Source of the DNA: Bacillota bacterium
Lineage (GTDB): Bacteria; Bacillota; UBA4882; UBA8346
NCBI GenBank assembly: GCA_023435225.1
Contig: JAEYRX010000004.1
Location: forward strand, 56,576-120,575
Reading direction: 5' to 3'
DNA length: 64,000 nucleotides
A model generated the notes under the pieces. That model saw only the letters and a program-made list of their open reading frames with translations, made no database searches and had not been told where the DNA came from. The position numbers and the translations under genes are program-made. Below, in pieces: positions 8,174 to 15,363 of this stretch; position 1 is the stretch's first letter; every line of letters starts with the position of its first letter.

Positions 8174-8209
8174 ATGTTACTTGAAATAACATATTAAGTA
8201 ATTTATAAT
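8174..8209 (+). promoter_or_regulatory. tubRZ promoter with overlapping operator palindrome
   Basis: TTGAAA (8181-8186), 17 bases, then TATAAT (8204-8209). The palindrome ATGTTAcTTgAAaTAACAT (8174-8192) is centred on the -35 box. A related half, ATGTTATTTTAC, lies at about 8131-8142, close to the start of the divergent XRE gene. This is a classic repressor layout. Confidence 0.65.
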
Positions 8210-8213
8210 ATAA

Positions 8214-8250
8214 TATATGACACATACATTGTATATGACACATATTGTAA
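8214..8250. repeat. tandem iterons, candidate tubC centromere
   Basis: Two direct repeats of TATATGACACATA start at 8214 and 8232 (18-bp step), each followed by TTGT. They lie between the promoter -10 and the tubR ribosome-binding site. Type III partition centromeres (tubC) are iterons upstream of tubR that TubR binds, also repressing the operon. Position and repetition fit; two copies is fewer than in known tubC sites. Confidence 0.6.
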
Positions 8251-8277
8251 ATTTTTTGGAAAGGAGGGTCGTCTTTT

Positions 8278-8562
8278 ATGTCAAAAAGTTTTGTTCTTTG
8301 TGATGCGGATATCAAATACTTAGCCGGTCGCTTAAACGAAAACTCTGCCAAAATTTTAAACTGTTTAAATGATTTTGAAACTGCCTTGGAACAAAACAAG
8401 ATAACCAAAGTATCGGAATTAACAAGGATGATTACACGTGATGAATTAATGCGGTTAGAAGGGGCGGGGTTTATCAATGCGACTTCAGGGAGTTATCGTA
8501 GAACCCTGTATTCGCTCACACCATCAGGATATCGCTTATTTGAACTTTATAAAAGGAGATAA
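8278..8562 (+). CDS. tubR: TubR-like winged-helix DNA-binding protein
   Basis: A 94-residue protein that looks like a small winged helix: helices in 10-40, a helix pair around TRMITRDELMRLEGAGFI, and a wing in SYRRTLYSLTPSGYRLFEL. Known TubR proteins are about 100-residue winged-helix dimers encoded directly before tubZ, which is exactly the arrangement here (14-base gap). It has a strong AAAGGAGGG site and iterons just upstream (8214-8250). I assign it as TubR mainly from context. A generic MarR/PadR-like regulator is the alternative. Confidence 0.7.
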   Translation: MSKSFVLCDADIKYLAGRLNENSAKILNCLNDFETALEQNKITKVSELTRMITRDELMRLEGAGFINATSGSYRRTLYSLTPSGYRLFELYKRR

Positions 8563-8576
8563 AGGAGAGGATTAAT

Positions 8577-9767
8577 ATGGGATTAAATTGGGGAATAGTT
8601 GGAGTCGGCCAGGGCGGCAATAATATTGCCGATGCTTTTGCGCCGCATTTTCCGGCAGTAGTGGCAATTAACTCCGCTTTGACGGATCTGCGAGCATTGA
8701 AAAACATTCCGCGTGACCGGCAGATTGCTATCGGTGAAGATGGAGCCGGGAAAAATATAGCCATTGGTGAAAGGGCTTTTAAGAAAAACTTGCATACTAT
8801 TAAGGATAAATTAAATGATATTTTTAAGGGAATTGATTTTGTCTGGGTAATCGGCTGTCTCGGTGGTGGGACCGGATCGTTGGGAACATTACATACTGTT
8901 GGAATATTGGCCGAGCTTGAAAAGTACGTAGGTACGATCACTACCCTGCCAACTGATGATGAAGGGACCCAAAACAAGAAAAATGCCGCCATTGCCGCTA
9001 CCGAAATAATTACCGCCAATGAAAAGGTCGACCTTTTCAGGCCGATGATTTTCATGGATAATCAAAAACTCAAGAATTCGCTGGTGGGCGGGAAATTAAG
9101 CTATGAAGAATCCTTAATTCAAATGAATACTATTTTCTGCAATAACTTTCTGATGATTTACGAATTCAGCACTCGTCCGGCCATTACCAGTTTCGACTTA
9201 CAGGAATATAATCAAATCTTCCATGAAAAAGGCTGCGTCCGCTTTGCGGCTGATGATTTTGATTATAATCCGCACGATTCCGATACTTGTTTATTAAGCA
9301 TGACTAAAGATTTATGGGAAAAAAGCTTGTTCTTGACTGGGGATTATTCCAAGTCAACTGCGGCTGCCGTGGTGATTGAACGTCCGGAAAACTTTGATAC
9401 CGACGGTAAAAAAATCGATACTCTGTTTACCGGGGTTAAGGATTTTATCGGCTCCGGGTATTTCTGCCGGGGCGTTTATCGGAGAAAAGAAGGAGTTATT
9501 AAGAAAAAACCATTAACTATTGCTACCATTTTAAGTGGAATCCCGGCACCAGTTGATCGCATAAATCAACTTACCGAAGACGTTGAACGGGAAATGGCGG
9601 ATATATTGGCTAAGAAGAACGATGTGCCAAAAATTTCGACCAACATCCAAAGGTTGAAAGAAAGATATATGTCTGAACTCTCCCTGAAAACTAAAAAGCC
9701 GGCTTTGGATTTAACGGTTTTTAAGGATGAAGAGATTATTGATGAAAAGAGTCCGTTCAAGTTGTGA
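8577..9767 (+). CDS. tubZ: TubZ-like tubulin/FtsZ superfamily GTPase
   Basis: A 396-residue protein of the tubulin/FtsZ superfamily. The N-terminal nucleotide loop is GIVGVGQGGNNIADAF (6-21) and the tubulin signature is CLGGGTGSLG (94-103). The IFMDNQKL segment (158-165) matches the strand before the T5/T6 region of TubZ-type proteins. The presumed T7 catalytic loop is ITSFDLQEYNQ (203-213) with Asp207 and Glu210. It lacks FtsZ's conserved NADLR-type T7 loop and C-terminal tail, and it is not in a division cluster. TubZ forms treadmilling filaments that segregate plasmids or phage genomes through TubR-tubC. It is followed by a terminator at 9900-9936. Confidence 0.85.
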   Translation: MGLNWGIVGVGQGGNNIADAFAPHFPAVVAINSALTDLRALKNIPRDRQIAIGEDGAGKNIAIGERAFKKNLHTIKDKLNDIFKGIDFVWVIGCLGGGTGSLGTLHTVGILAELEKYVGTITTLPTDDEGTQNKKNAAIAATEIITANEKVDLFRPMIFMDNQKLKNSLVGGKLSYEESLIQMNTIFCNNFLMIYEFSTRPAITSFDLQEYNQIFHEKGCVRFAADDFDYNPHDSDTCLLSMTKDLWEKSLFLTGDYSKSTAAAVVIERPENFDTDGKKIDTLFTGVKDFIGSGYFCRGVYRRKEGVIKKKPLTIATILSGIPAPVDRINQLTEDVEREMADILAKKNDVPKISTNIQRLKERYMSELSLKTKKPALDLTVFKDEEIIDEKSPFKL

Positions 9768-9899
9768 AGCATTATTTAGAATTAGGGTATTTAAAATCGT
9801 TTGAATTTTTTGTAAATTTACTTGCCTTATTGCTTTTTTTGTATCATATTTAAATATAGATTCCAAGCAGTCACGCTTATTAAAAATAACTTGTGAACA

Positions 9900-9936
9900 A
9901 CCGGCTTTGAATTCTGGGAGCCGGTTTTATTTTTTT
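9900..9936 (+). terminator. terminator of tubRZ
   Basis: CCGGCT (9901-9906) pairs with AGCCGG (9919-9924), followed by TTTTATTTTTTT. Confidence 0.75.
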
Positions 9937-9955
9937 CAAGGAGTTCCAACCTGAC

Positions 9956-10738
9956 ATGGTATTTTATATGATAAGTCTTTTATTAATATTGTTTATGGTT
10001 TTATTGGTCCCTAAGAGTGCCTTTAAAATCAATAGAGTAGCGGCCTTTGTTATTATAATGCTTTACTCGCTAATATATCTATTCTTACTAAATGTACTTC
10101 CGGAACAAATAGGGCTCTTTCATTCAATAGATGTTCTAATATTTTTGGCCGTACTATATTTAATAACCTATCGACCGGTTAAGTTTTCATTACTAAATAT
10201 CAAAGAATATTATCTAGAATTCGATCTGTTTCATAAAGCATTAACTATAGTACTATTATTAATCTACGTATACTTCAGGCATTTTAATATCGGACTTACT
10301 TGGCCGTTGAAATTACAGCCTTGGATTATAACTTTATTAATAACCATGATGGGGATTGCTGTTAGTTCATTCATTGCCGTTAAGATAAAGTTTGTAAAGT
10401 ATAGTTGGCTAAAAAGCAATTTCAAGGAATTTTATATAACCGCTATCAACATGTTCTTTTTTGTTGCCTTGCCGGAAGAAATTTTTTTCCGTGGTTTGGT
10501 TTATTCCTTTTTGCTTCAATTTACGGGAAACGTTATTCTATCATTTGTTATTAGTATTGTTATTTTTGGTATAGCCCATATACGTTATGGAGTCGGTATG
10601 GTTATATTGGGCGGATTGACCGGGATATTTTACACTTTGGTTTATGTTTTAACCGGTAACTTATATTGTGCTGCAATAATACATACCTTGGTTAACTTGT
10701 TTAGAAAGTATTTTTTAATTAATACTAAAAAAGGGTAA
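9956..10738 (+). CDS. CPBP family intramembrane metalloprotease
   Basis: A 260-residue polytopic membrane protein with about seven hydrophobic segments. The CPBP/Abi (CAAX-protease-like) motifs are present: LPEEIFFRGL with the paired Glu and Arg (about residues 176-185), then a later FGIAH with the catalytic His (about 206-210). Bacterial members cleave within membranes and include bacteriocin-immunity and regulatory proteases. The start at 9956 has AAGGAG 12 bases upstream. The next gene, a membrane-bound LuxR-type regulator, follows after 11 bases and is an attractive substrate candidate. Confidence 0.85.
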   Translation: MVFYMISLLLILFMVLLVPKSAFKINRVAAFVIIMLYSLIYLFLLNVLPEQIGLFHSIDVLIFLAVLYLITYRPVKFSLLNIKEYYLEFDLFHKALTIVLLLIYVYFRHFNIGLTWPLKLQPWIITLLITMMGIAVSSFIAVKIKFVKYSWLKSNFKEFYITAINMFFFVALPEEIFFRGLVYSFLLQFTGNVILSFVISIVIFGIAHIRYGVGMVILGGLTGIFYTLVYVLTGNLYCAAIIHTLVNLFRKYFLINTKKG

Positions 10739-10749
10739 GGAGATTTGTT

Positions 10750-11664
10750 TTGACGGGATTAATAGTGCTAACGATAGTCATTTTTACTTTGGCTACCATT
10801 TTACTATGTGTTCCCAAAACAAAAGATAAAACAAATATTTGGTTTGCGGTATTTTTATATGCCTCCGGGATGGGTTATCCTGTTTCGATACTTCGTTATT
10901 ATATTCTTCCATTTATAGACCATAATGTGTTAGTTAAGATCACTTCACAATTCATTTCCGCTTTCGGTTTTCGTTTTTCACCTTATTTTCTACTACAAGC
11001 AGGTATAAGTTATTCAAGTCTGTTTTCTTTAAAATGGAAGAAACGACTGACTTATTTATTGCTAATTCCCGGCATTATTACATTCATCCTTGATTTTATT
11101 TTCATTAATGAGGGTTTTTTTACCAAACATATCTATGAAAGTCCCTTATTCTGGGATGTTTCCATTTGGGCCGTTCCCTATGGATTTCTGGGAAACTTCT
11201 TGATTTTTCATGCCTACTATACTGAAGAAAATATTAAAAGAAAGAAACAAAAATTAGCCACTTTTCTTATAACTCTTCCAACCATATTTATTATTGTTAT
11301 CGACTATGGCGCTTCAATATTAAAAATCAATGGATGGCAAATGTGGATAACTAGTTTAATTCCTACATTTATATTACTAATCATTTTTATTATTTATTTA
11401 AATAAGTACGGTATTCTAGGAGTTAAGATGAATATTCAATTTGAACAGGTGGATGTTGCCAAAGAAGCTATAAATGAGCTAATTTCTGAGTTGACTGAAG
11501 CGGAAAAGGAAGTAGTCACACTAAAACTAGAAGGAAAAACAAATCAGGCGATAGCAGAAATGAGAAATGTCTCTTTAGCAACTGTAAAAAGTCAGATAAA
11601 TGCAATTCATAAAAAGCTAAAAATAAAAAATATAGATGAACTAAAACGAATGGAATTAAATTAG
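10750..11664 (+). CDS. polytopic membrane protein with C-terminal LuxR-type HTH
   Basis: A 304-residue protein: about seven membrane helices over residues 1-220, then a cytoplasmic LuxR/GerE DNA-binding domain (about 240-300, LTEAEKEVVTLKLEGKTNQA.. followed by VSLATVKSQINAIHKKLKIKN). The start is a TTG after AAGGAG. Such proteins are membrane-tethered transcription factors sensing an unknown signal. It follows a CPBP protease gene by 11 bases, so regulated proteolytic release is possible (inference). It could instead act while still bound to the membrane. Confidence 0.8.
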   Translation: MTGLIVLTIVIFTLATILLCVPKTKDKTNIWFAVFLYASGMGYPVSILRYYILPFIDHNVLVKITSQFISAFGFRFSPYFLLQAGISYSSLFSLKWKKRLTYLLLIPGIITFILDFIFINEGFFTKHIYESPLFWDVSIWAVPYGFLGNFLIFHAYYTEENIKRKKQKLATFLITLPTIFIIVIDYGASILKINGWQMWITSLIPTFILLIIFIIYLNKYGILGVKMNIQFEQVDVAKEAINELISELTEAEKEVVTLKLEGKTNQAIAEMRNVSLATVKSQINAIHKKLKIKNIDELKRMELN

Positions 11665-11740
11665 CATTAGAACATAAAAAGCTCGAATTTTACCGGTTTG
11701 TACAGGAATTTAAAGGCTTTTACCTGGTCTTTTTATTTTT

Positions 11741-11771
11741 TAGGGGGGTTGATGAATTTCAACCTCCCTAA
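11741..11771. other. GC-rich hairpin without T-run
   Basis: AGGGGGGTTGA and TCAACCTCCCT form a near-perfect 11-bp stem with a short loop. No T-run follows on either strand, so it is not a standard terminator. It lies in the leader region of the 47-codon gene at 11835. It may be a regulator site or part of an RNA structure. Confidence 0.4.
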
Positions 11772-11834
11772 TAATTACAATTTATGTTACTATTCGGACT
11801 GTAAAAAACACTTATTCACCGAAAGGGGAGTATA

Positions 11835-11978
11835 ATGATTGGTTCACCGTTGAAAAAAGATAATACTATGGAGAAAATCGACAAGGCAATACTTCAAACA
11901 ACAAAATGGCTTAGGGAACTGACAATATTAAAACAGGAGGTTGAAAAGGAGAAGAAACATCTATATCGTATAAAATAA
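11835..11978 (+). CDS. small unknown protein (47 aa)
   Basis: A 47-codon frame with ATG at 11835, AAAGGGGAG directly upstream and a good terminator just after (11983-12010). It begins MIGSPLKKDNTMEKIDKAI and is helical and charged (ELTILKQEVEKEKKHLYRIK), possibly a short coiled coil. No family recognised. Ribosome-binding site plus terminator make it a credible gene. Confidence 0.5.
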   Translation: MIGSPLKKDNTMEKIDKAILQTTKWLRELTILKQEVEKEKKHLYRIK

Positions 11979-11982
11979 ATGT

Positions 11983-12010
11983 AAAGACCATCTGCCACGA
12001 TGGTCTTTTA
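11983..12010 (+). terminator. rho-independent terminator
   Basis: AAAGACCATC (11983-11992) pairs with GATGGTCTTT (11999-12008), followed by TTA. It ends the 47-codon gene and insulates the SOS unit downstream. Confidence 0.7.
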
Positions 12011-12028
12011 TATACCAAATTTTGTACC

Positions 12029-12075
12029 TTGGCAAGAATAGTTTGTCAGTATATAATTAAACCGAACATACGTTC
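12029..12075 (+). promoter_or_regulatory. SOS promoter with Gram-positive LexA box
   Basis: TTGGCA (12029-12034), 17 bases, TATAAT (12052-12057), then CGAACATACGTTC at 12063-12075. The last fits the Gram-positive LexA/DinR box (CGAACATATGTTCG type) and sits over the expected start of transcription. The gene that follows is a UmuD-like protein, which supports DNA-damage control. Confidence 0.8.
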
Positions 12076-12103
12076 ATATACTAAAAAGGATGGTTTATAC
12101 ACC

Positions 12104-12475
12104 ATGAAAAACGGCTCTTCTAATATTCCGTTATCATTCGCAAACGGCTATTTTGAACCTGTATTTGACCTTAATTATGATTTGATAGAGAACCCCGTAT
12201 CAACTTTTTATGGTAGGGCCAAAGGGTTTTCTATGAAAGAAGCAGGAATAGATGATGGCGATTTGCTGGTAATTGATAAATCTTTGGAATATAAAAATGG
12301 AGCTTTGGCAGTTTGCCACCTAGATGGGGAGTTCACTTTAAAGCGAATCAAAAAAGAACGGGATAAACTCTACATTACAGCGACTAATGGAGAGTTTCAG
12401 CCAATTGAAATTAGAGATAACGATGAAATCATTATTTGGGGTATTGTGACTTATGTTGTGAAGAAAGCATACTGA
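12104..12475 (+). CDS. UmuD-like S24 family protein
   Basis: A 123-residue S24/UmuD-like protein. The nucleophile segment is KGFSMKEAGIDDGDLLVID (Ser43) and the general-base segment is GEFTLKRI (Lys80); the 37-residue spacing equals that of UmuD Ser60/Lys97. The C-terminal GIVTYVVKKAY also aligns with the end of UmuD. The N-terminus is short, and the Cys-Gly self-cleavage site of UmuD is not seen, so activation by cleavage is doubtful. I use the ATG at 12104, downstream of the LexA box; an open TTG at 12029 lies in the promoter. The next gene overlaps its stop codon. Confidence 0.85.
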   Translation: MKNGSSNIPLSFANGYFEPVFDLNYDLIENPVSTFYGRAKGFSMKEAGIDDGDLLVIDKSLEYKNGALAVCHLDGEFTLKRIKKERDKLYITATNGEFQPIEIRDNDEIIIWGIVTYVVKKAY

Positions 12476-12726
12476 TGATGATTGAAGAAATTGAAGAGCC
12501 TATTGATGTAGTAGCAGTATTCTCCGGCGGGAAAATTTCACCGATACTATTTTCATGGCAGAATCGCCGGTATAATAATTTAAAGGTTAATAGGGCGTGG
12601 AATCAAACTGTTGGAGATGTGAAGCTTATTTACTTCTTAGTCAGTATTGATAATGCTAATCTTTATGAGATTTGTTATCATACCCGGAATTTCAGGTGGA
12701 GTTTGGTTAAGGTGCATTATGATTAA
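12475..12726 (+). CDS. DUF6504-like small protein of SOS mutagenesis cassettes
   Basis: About 83 residues. The pattern VVAVFSGGKISPILFSWQNR..Y.NLKVNRAW..YFLVSI...LYEICYH...WSLVKVHYD resembles the DUF6504-type domain that accompanies Y-family polymerases and ImuB-like proteins. The start ATG overlaps the UmuD-like stop codon (ACTGATG), so the two are translationally coupled. In related cassettes a Y-family polymerase gene is adjacent; none follows here, so the cassette seems to have lost its polymerase or acts with one elsewhere. The family call is from memory of the pattern. Confidence 0.55.
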   Translation: MMIEEIEEPIDVVAVFSGGKISPILFSWQNRRYNNLKVNRAWNQTVGDVKLIYFLVSIDNANLYEICYHTRNFRWSLVKVHYD

Positions 12727-12944
12727 TAAGAAAATCAGTTTTTTTGAATTCATAAATGAAATATGGGGATGTCATAGAAATAAAGCTATAAACAGCCCTT
12801 CTCAAAAATGCCGCTGAACAGCCATCAACCAATTTACAACTATTATCTACGAATTTTGAGGAATTTTGGTGAACTCCAAAATTTAACAAATGCCATTTTA
12901 ACAGGCGTTATAGAACTTGTAAGAACCCCTAAAAACGACGGCCA

Positions 12945-12994
12945 ACGGACTTCTAATCCGTTGGCCGCAGGTTCGATTCCTGCCAGGCGCGCCA
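12945..12994 (+). tRNA. 3' half of tRNA-Arg(TCT): partial gene, probable att site
   Basis: Readable parts: anticodon stem ACGGA/TCCGT around loop CTTCTAA (anticodon TCT), a 5-base variable loop, T-stem GCAGG/CCTGC with loop TTCGATT, 3' acceptor strand CAGGCGC, discriminator G and encoded CCA ending at 12994. The matching 5' strand (GCGCCTG) and a D-arm are absent upstream, so this is not a functional gene. Fragments running from the anticodon loop to the CCA are the typical crossover segment of tRNA-targeting integrases. A tRNA-type terminator still follows at 13010. Confidence 0.85.
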
Positions 12995-13009
12995 TATTTG
13001 ATAAGGTCT

Positions 13010-13038
13010 TCGGTGTTCGATAAGAACACCGATTTTTT
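13010..13038 (+). terminator. terminator downstream of the tRNA fragment
   Basis: CGGTGTTC (about 13011-13018) pairs with GAACACCG, followed by ATTTTTTA. It is probably the original terminator of the tRNA-Arg gene left behind the element boundary. Confidence 0.75.
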
Positions 13039-13200
13039 ATCCGTTTAAAGAACTTTAAAAGGCCTAAATATTCCTGTGTTTTTTACTGTAAGCTATAAAT
13101 ATACCTTGGTTAATATGCCAAGTCGTTTTGAAAACCCATCTAGTTTTCAAATTTGTACCTTGGCAAGTCCCTTCATTTTCACTCCATTTCCTTTTAATTC

Positions 13201-13290
13201 TTAATCCCCCAGTTTTTTTAAAGCTTCACTACTAATTATTTTATTTTCTCCTGGTAATTGTCCATTATTACTAATCTTGCAAGCGCTCAT
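13201..13290 (-). other. possible 29-codon remnant ORF
   Basis: A short frame starting with ATG at 13290 follows a strong GGGGGAAGGAAC site, but only 29 codons remain before TAA. Segments such as QLPGENK and the DNA just beyond the stop weakly resemble the 3' half of the XRE gene at 7612-8118, so this may be debris of a related regulator. The rest of 12727-13350 holds only the tRNA fragment and its terminator. Confidence 0.25.
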
Positions 13291-13350
13291 ATGTTCCTTC
13301 CCCCCTCTTTTTTCTGATCACAAACTGAAAATACTATCCATTTCATTTAG

Positions 13351-13428
13351 TGACAAATGTTATAAAAAAATTCAGTATCATCTTGACAGATGTCACGGAA
13401 AAATTTATAATAAAAGTAACAAATGTCA
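13351..13428 (+). promoter_or_regulatory. BMC operon promoter with three TGACAAATGTCA-type operators
   Basis: Consensus promoter: TTGACA (13383-13388), 17 bases, TATAAT (13406-13411). Palindromes of the form T(G/A)ACAnATGT(C/T)A lie at 13351-13362, at 13384-13395 (over the -35) and at 13417-13428 (at the expected transcription start). The same layout recurs at 36762-36807. Two SorC-type regulators encoded in the cluster are the obvious candidates for binding. Confidence 0.8.
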
Positions 13429-13485
13429 TAAATTTATTTATGCATTAATAATAATTATATGGGTAACTTCAGAGGAGGAATTTAG

Positions 13486-14262
13486 ATGGAATCATTACAA
13501 GGGAAAGTTTGTGTGGTTACAGGTGCGGCTAGGAGTATCGGTCTGGCAATTGCTGAAAAGTATTGTCAAGACGGCGCTAAAGTTGCAATGATTGATATCA
13601 ATCCGGAGGTTATGGAGCAAGCCAAACGGTTAAACTCCGCCAAATCCCCGGTCAAAGGTTACATTGTGGATATTACAAATCAAGCAGCGGTTCTGGAATG
13701 CTTTGAAAATATTCGGAAAGATTTAGGACCGATATACACCCTCGTAAATAATGCCGGGATTGTGGATCAAAGACCATTCGAAGAAATAACCCCCGACCAA
13801 ATGGATAAAATGATGCGGGTCAATGTTCACGGTTCACTCTATTGCGCCCAAGGCGCCGCTAAAGATATGAAGGCCAATAAAAAAGGGAAGATCATCAACT
13901 TTTCTTCCAAATCCGGCAAAACCGGTTCCGCTTTAATGGCCCATTATTCGGCCGCCAAAGGAGCTATCATTGCTTTAACCCATGCTTTAGCTTTCGAATT
14001 AGCCGAATACAATATCAATGTTAATTGCATTTGCCCGGGCATCACCGATGCCACCGGTGTTTGGGGCGAAGTCAGCAAAGGGTATGTTCAGAATTTAAGC
14101 ATGCCGCGGGAAGAAGTCATCAAGAAGTTTACCGCCAAAATTCCGCTGGGTCGGCTCACCGACATTGAAGATGTGGTAGAACTCGTTTATTTCTTAACCG
14201 TCAGCGGTTCTTATTGCACCGGTCAGGCATTTAATGTCACCGGCGGCCGGGAGGTTCATTAA
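13486..14262 (+). CDS. SDR family NAD(P)-dependent oxidoreductase
   Basis: A 258-residue classical short-chain dehydrogenase. Cofactor loop TGAARSIGLAIAE, LVNNAG (NNAG motif), catalytic YSAAK, and the structural PG segment CPGITDATG. It probably oxidises a polyol or reduces a ketose, as do sorbitol/ribitol-type SDRs. It is the first gene of the BMC operon, 58 bases after the promoter/operator block, with GAGGAGG upstream. It is followed after one base by the zinc alcohol dehydrogenase, whose ribosome-binding site lies in its last codons. Substrate unknown. Confidence 0.9.
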   Translation: MESLQGKVCVVTGAARSIGLAIAEKYCQDGAKVAMIDINPEVMEQAKRLNSAKSPVKGYIVDITNQAAVLECFENIRKDLGPIYTLVNNAGIVDQRPFEEITPDQMDKMMRVNVHGSLYCAQGAAKDMKANKKGKIINFSSKSGKTGSALMAHYSAAKGAIIALTHALAFELAEYNINVNCICPGITDATGVWGEVSKGYVQNLSMPREEVIKKFTAKIPLGRLTDIEDVVELVYFLTVSGSYCTGQAFNVTGGREVH

Positions 14263-14263
14263 A

Positions 14264-15304
14264 ATGAACGCCAATTTAAGCGTTGTTTATTATGCTCCTA
14301 AAGATGTTCGCTTGGAAGCGATGAGCTCCCCTCCGAGCGTGGAAACAGGCGAAGTCTTAATAAAAATTGAGTCCTGCGCGATCTGCGGTACGGATATCAA
14401 ATCTTACTTCAAAGGAAATCCGCGGATTAAACCGCCGATGACCATGGGGCACGAATTTTGCGGAATTATTGTGGAAATAGGTTCCGGAGTAACCGAATAC
14501 CGGAGAGGCCAACGGGTAACCATGGCTACCACTATCGGTTGCGGTGAATGTTATTATTGTAAAAAAGGAAAAACCAATCTATGCCGGAGCGCCGAAGCGA
14601 TGGGATTTCACTATCCCGGGGCTATGGCTCCTTATATCAAAATACCGGCCAAAGCAGTCCGCCAAAAACATTTAGTTGACGTAGGCGACTTATATGCCGA
14701 AGTAGCCGCTTTAAGTGAACCGATGTCATGCGCTATCAATAACATCAGTCGTTTTCCGCAAGAAGAATTGGAATCGGTTTTGATAATCGGTCTCGGACCT
14801 TTGGGAATTCTTCATGCCGTAACTTTACGGGAACGTGGAGTCCGGAATATTTGTTGCGTCGAATTTCCGGGAAAGCGATTTGATATGATGAAACAACTCG
14901 GTTTTACTATGGTTCTTCCCGATGAGATTGAAGGTAAATATAGAGATTTATCAAATGGAGAAGGGTTTGACTTGGTAGTAGTTACGGCGCCACATAATCC
15001 ATCCCAGGGGAAAGCGCCGATGTTTGCCCGCAAAGGCGGTTATGTATCATTCTTTGCCAGCTTGCCGCCGGGGGATGAGATGGTTACCATCAACAGCCGG
15101 ACCATTCATTACAACGAGATCATCCTTTACGGAACTTCCGATTCCACCGTCAAACATGTGGAAGAGGCGGTAAGATTGTTGAAAGCAAATCCTGAAGGCT
15201 TTAAACCGCTGATTACTCACGTATTACCTTTTAGTGATTTCCATAAAGCAATGGATGAGATTGCAGCGGGAAATGCTGTCAAAATAGTACTTATACCTTC
15301 ATAA
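14264..15304 (+). CDS. zinc-binding medium-chain alcohol/polyol dehydrogenase
   Basis: A 346-residue medium-chain dehydrogenase of the sorbitol/threonine dehydrogenase type. Catalytic zinc ligands fall in CAICGTD and MGHEF; the structural zinc lobe is CGECYYCKKGKTNLC; the NAD-binding motif is GLGPLGILHAV. The start at 14264 follows GGGAGGT, one base after the SDR stop. In this operon it may oxidise the imported polyol, or regenerate NAD by reducing an aldehyde as alcohol dehydrogenases do in other BMC operons. No encapsulation-peptide-like extension is evident. Confidence 0.9.
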   Translation: MNANLSVVYYAPKDVRLEAMSSPPSVETGEVLIKIESCAICGTDIKSYFKGNPRIKPPMTMGHEFCGIIVEIGSGVTEYRRGQRVTMATTIGCGECYYCKKGKTNLCRSAEAMGFHYPGAMAPYIKIPAKAVRQKHLVDVGDLYAEVAALSEPMSCAINNISRFPQEELESVLIIGLGPLGILHAVTLRERGVRNICCVEFPGKRFDMMKQLGFTMVLPDEIEGKYRDLSNGEGFDLVVVTAPHNPSQGKAPMFARKGGYVSFFASLPPGDEMVTINSRTIHYNEIILYGTSDSTVKHVEEAVRLLKANPEGFKPLITHVLPFSDFHKAMDEIAAGNAVKIVLIPS

Positions 15305-15363
15305 TTTTTAGAAGTAATGTTACAATAAGTTAAATTTGATGAAGTTTTTAAAGGAGTGTCTTT

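Noticed and set aside
8516..9055. 179-codon minus-strand frame
   Set aside because: Antisense shadow of the tubZ gene, rich in Ser/Pro as expected for complementary-frame translation.
8577..9767. FtsZ (cell division)
   Set aside because: No FtsZ T7 loop or C-terminal tail, no division-cluster neighbours, and a TubR-like gene with iterons directly upstream; TubZ fits better.
10750..11664. Sensor histidine kinase
   Set aside because: Many membrane helices, but no H-box or ATPase motifs; the C-terminus is a LuxR-type HTH.
1..12940. Defence system (restriction, toxin-antitoxin, CBASS and similar)
   Set aside because: No nuclease, methylase, toxin or nucleotide-cyclase effector is readable; the CPBP/LuxR and XRE genes alone do not support such a call.
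12945..12994. A complete, working tRNA-Arg gene
   Set aside because: No D-arm and no 5' acceptor strand complementary to CAGGCGC exist upstream, so only the 3' half is present.
13277..13591. 104-codon plus-strand frame at the head of the BMC operon
   Set aside because: It runs through the promoter and operators and overlaps the SDR start in another frame; no ribosome-binding site at its start.
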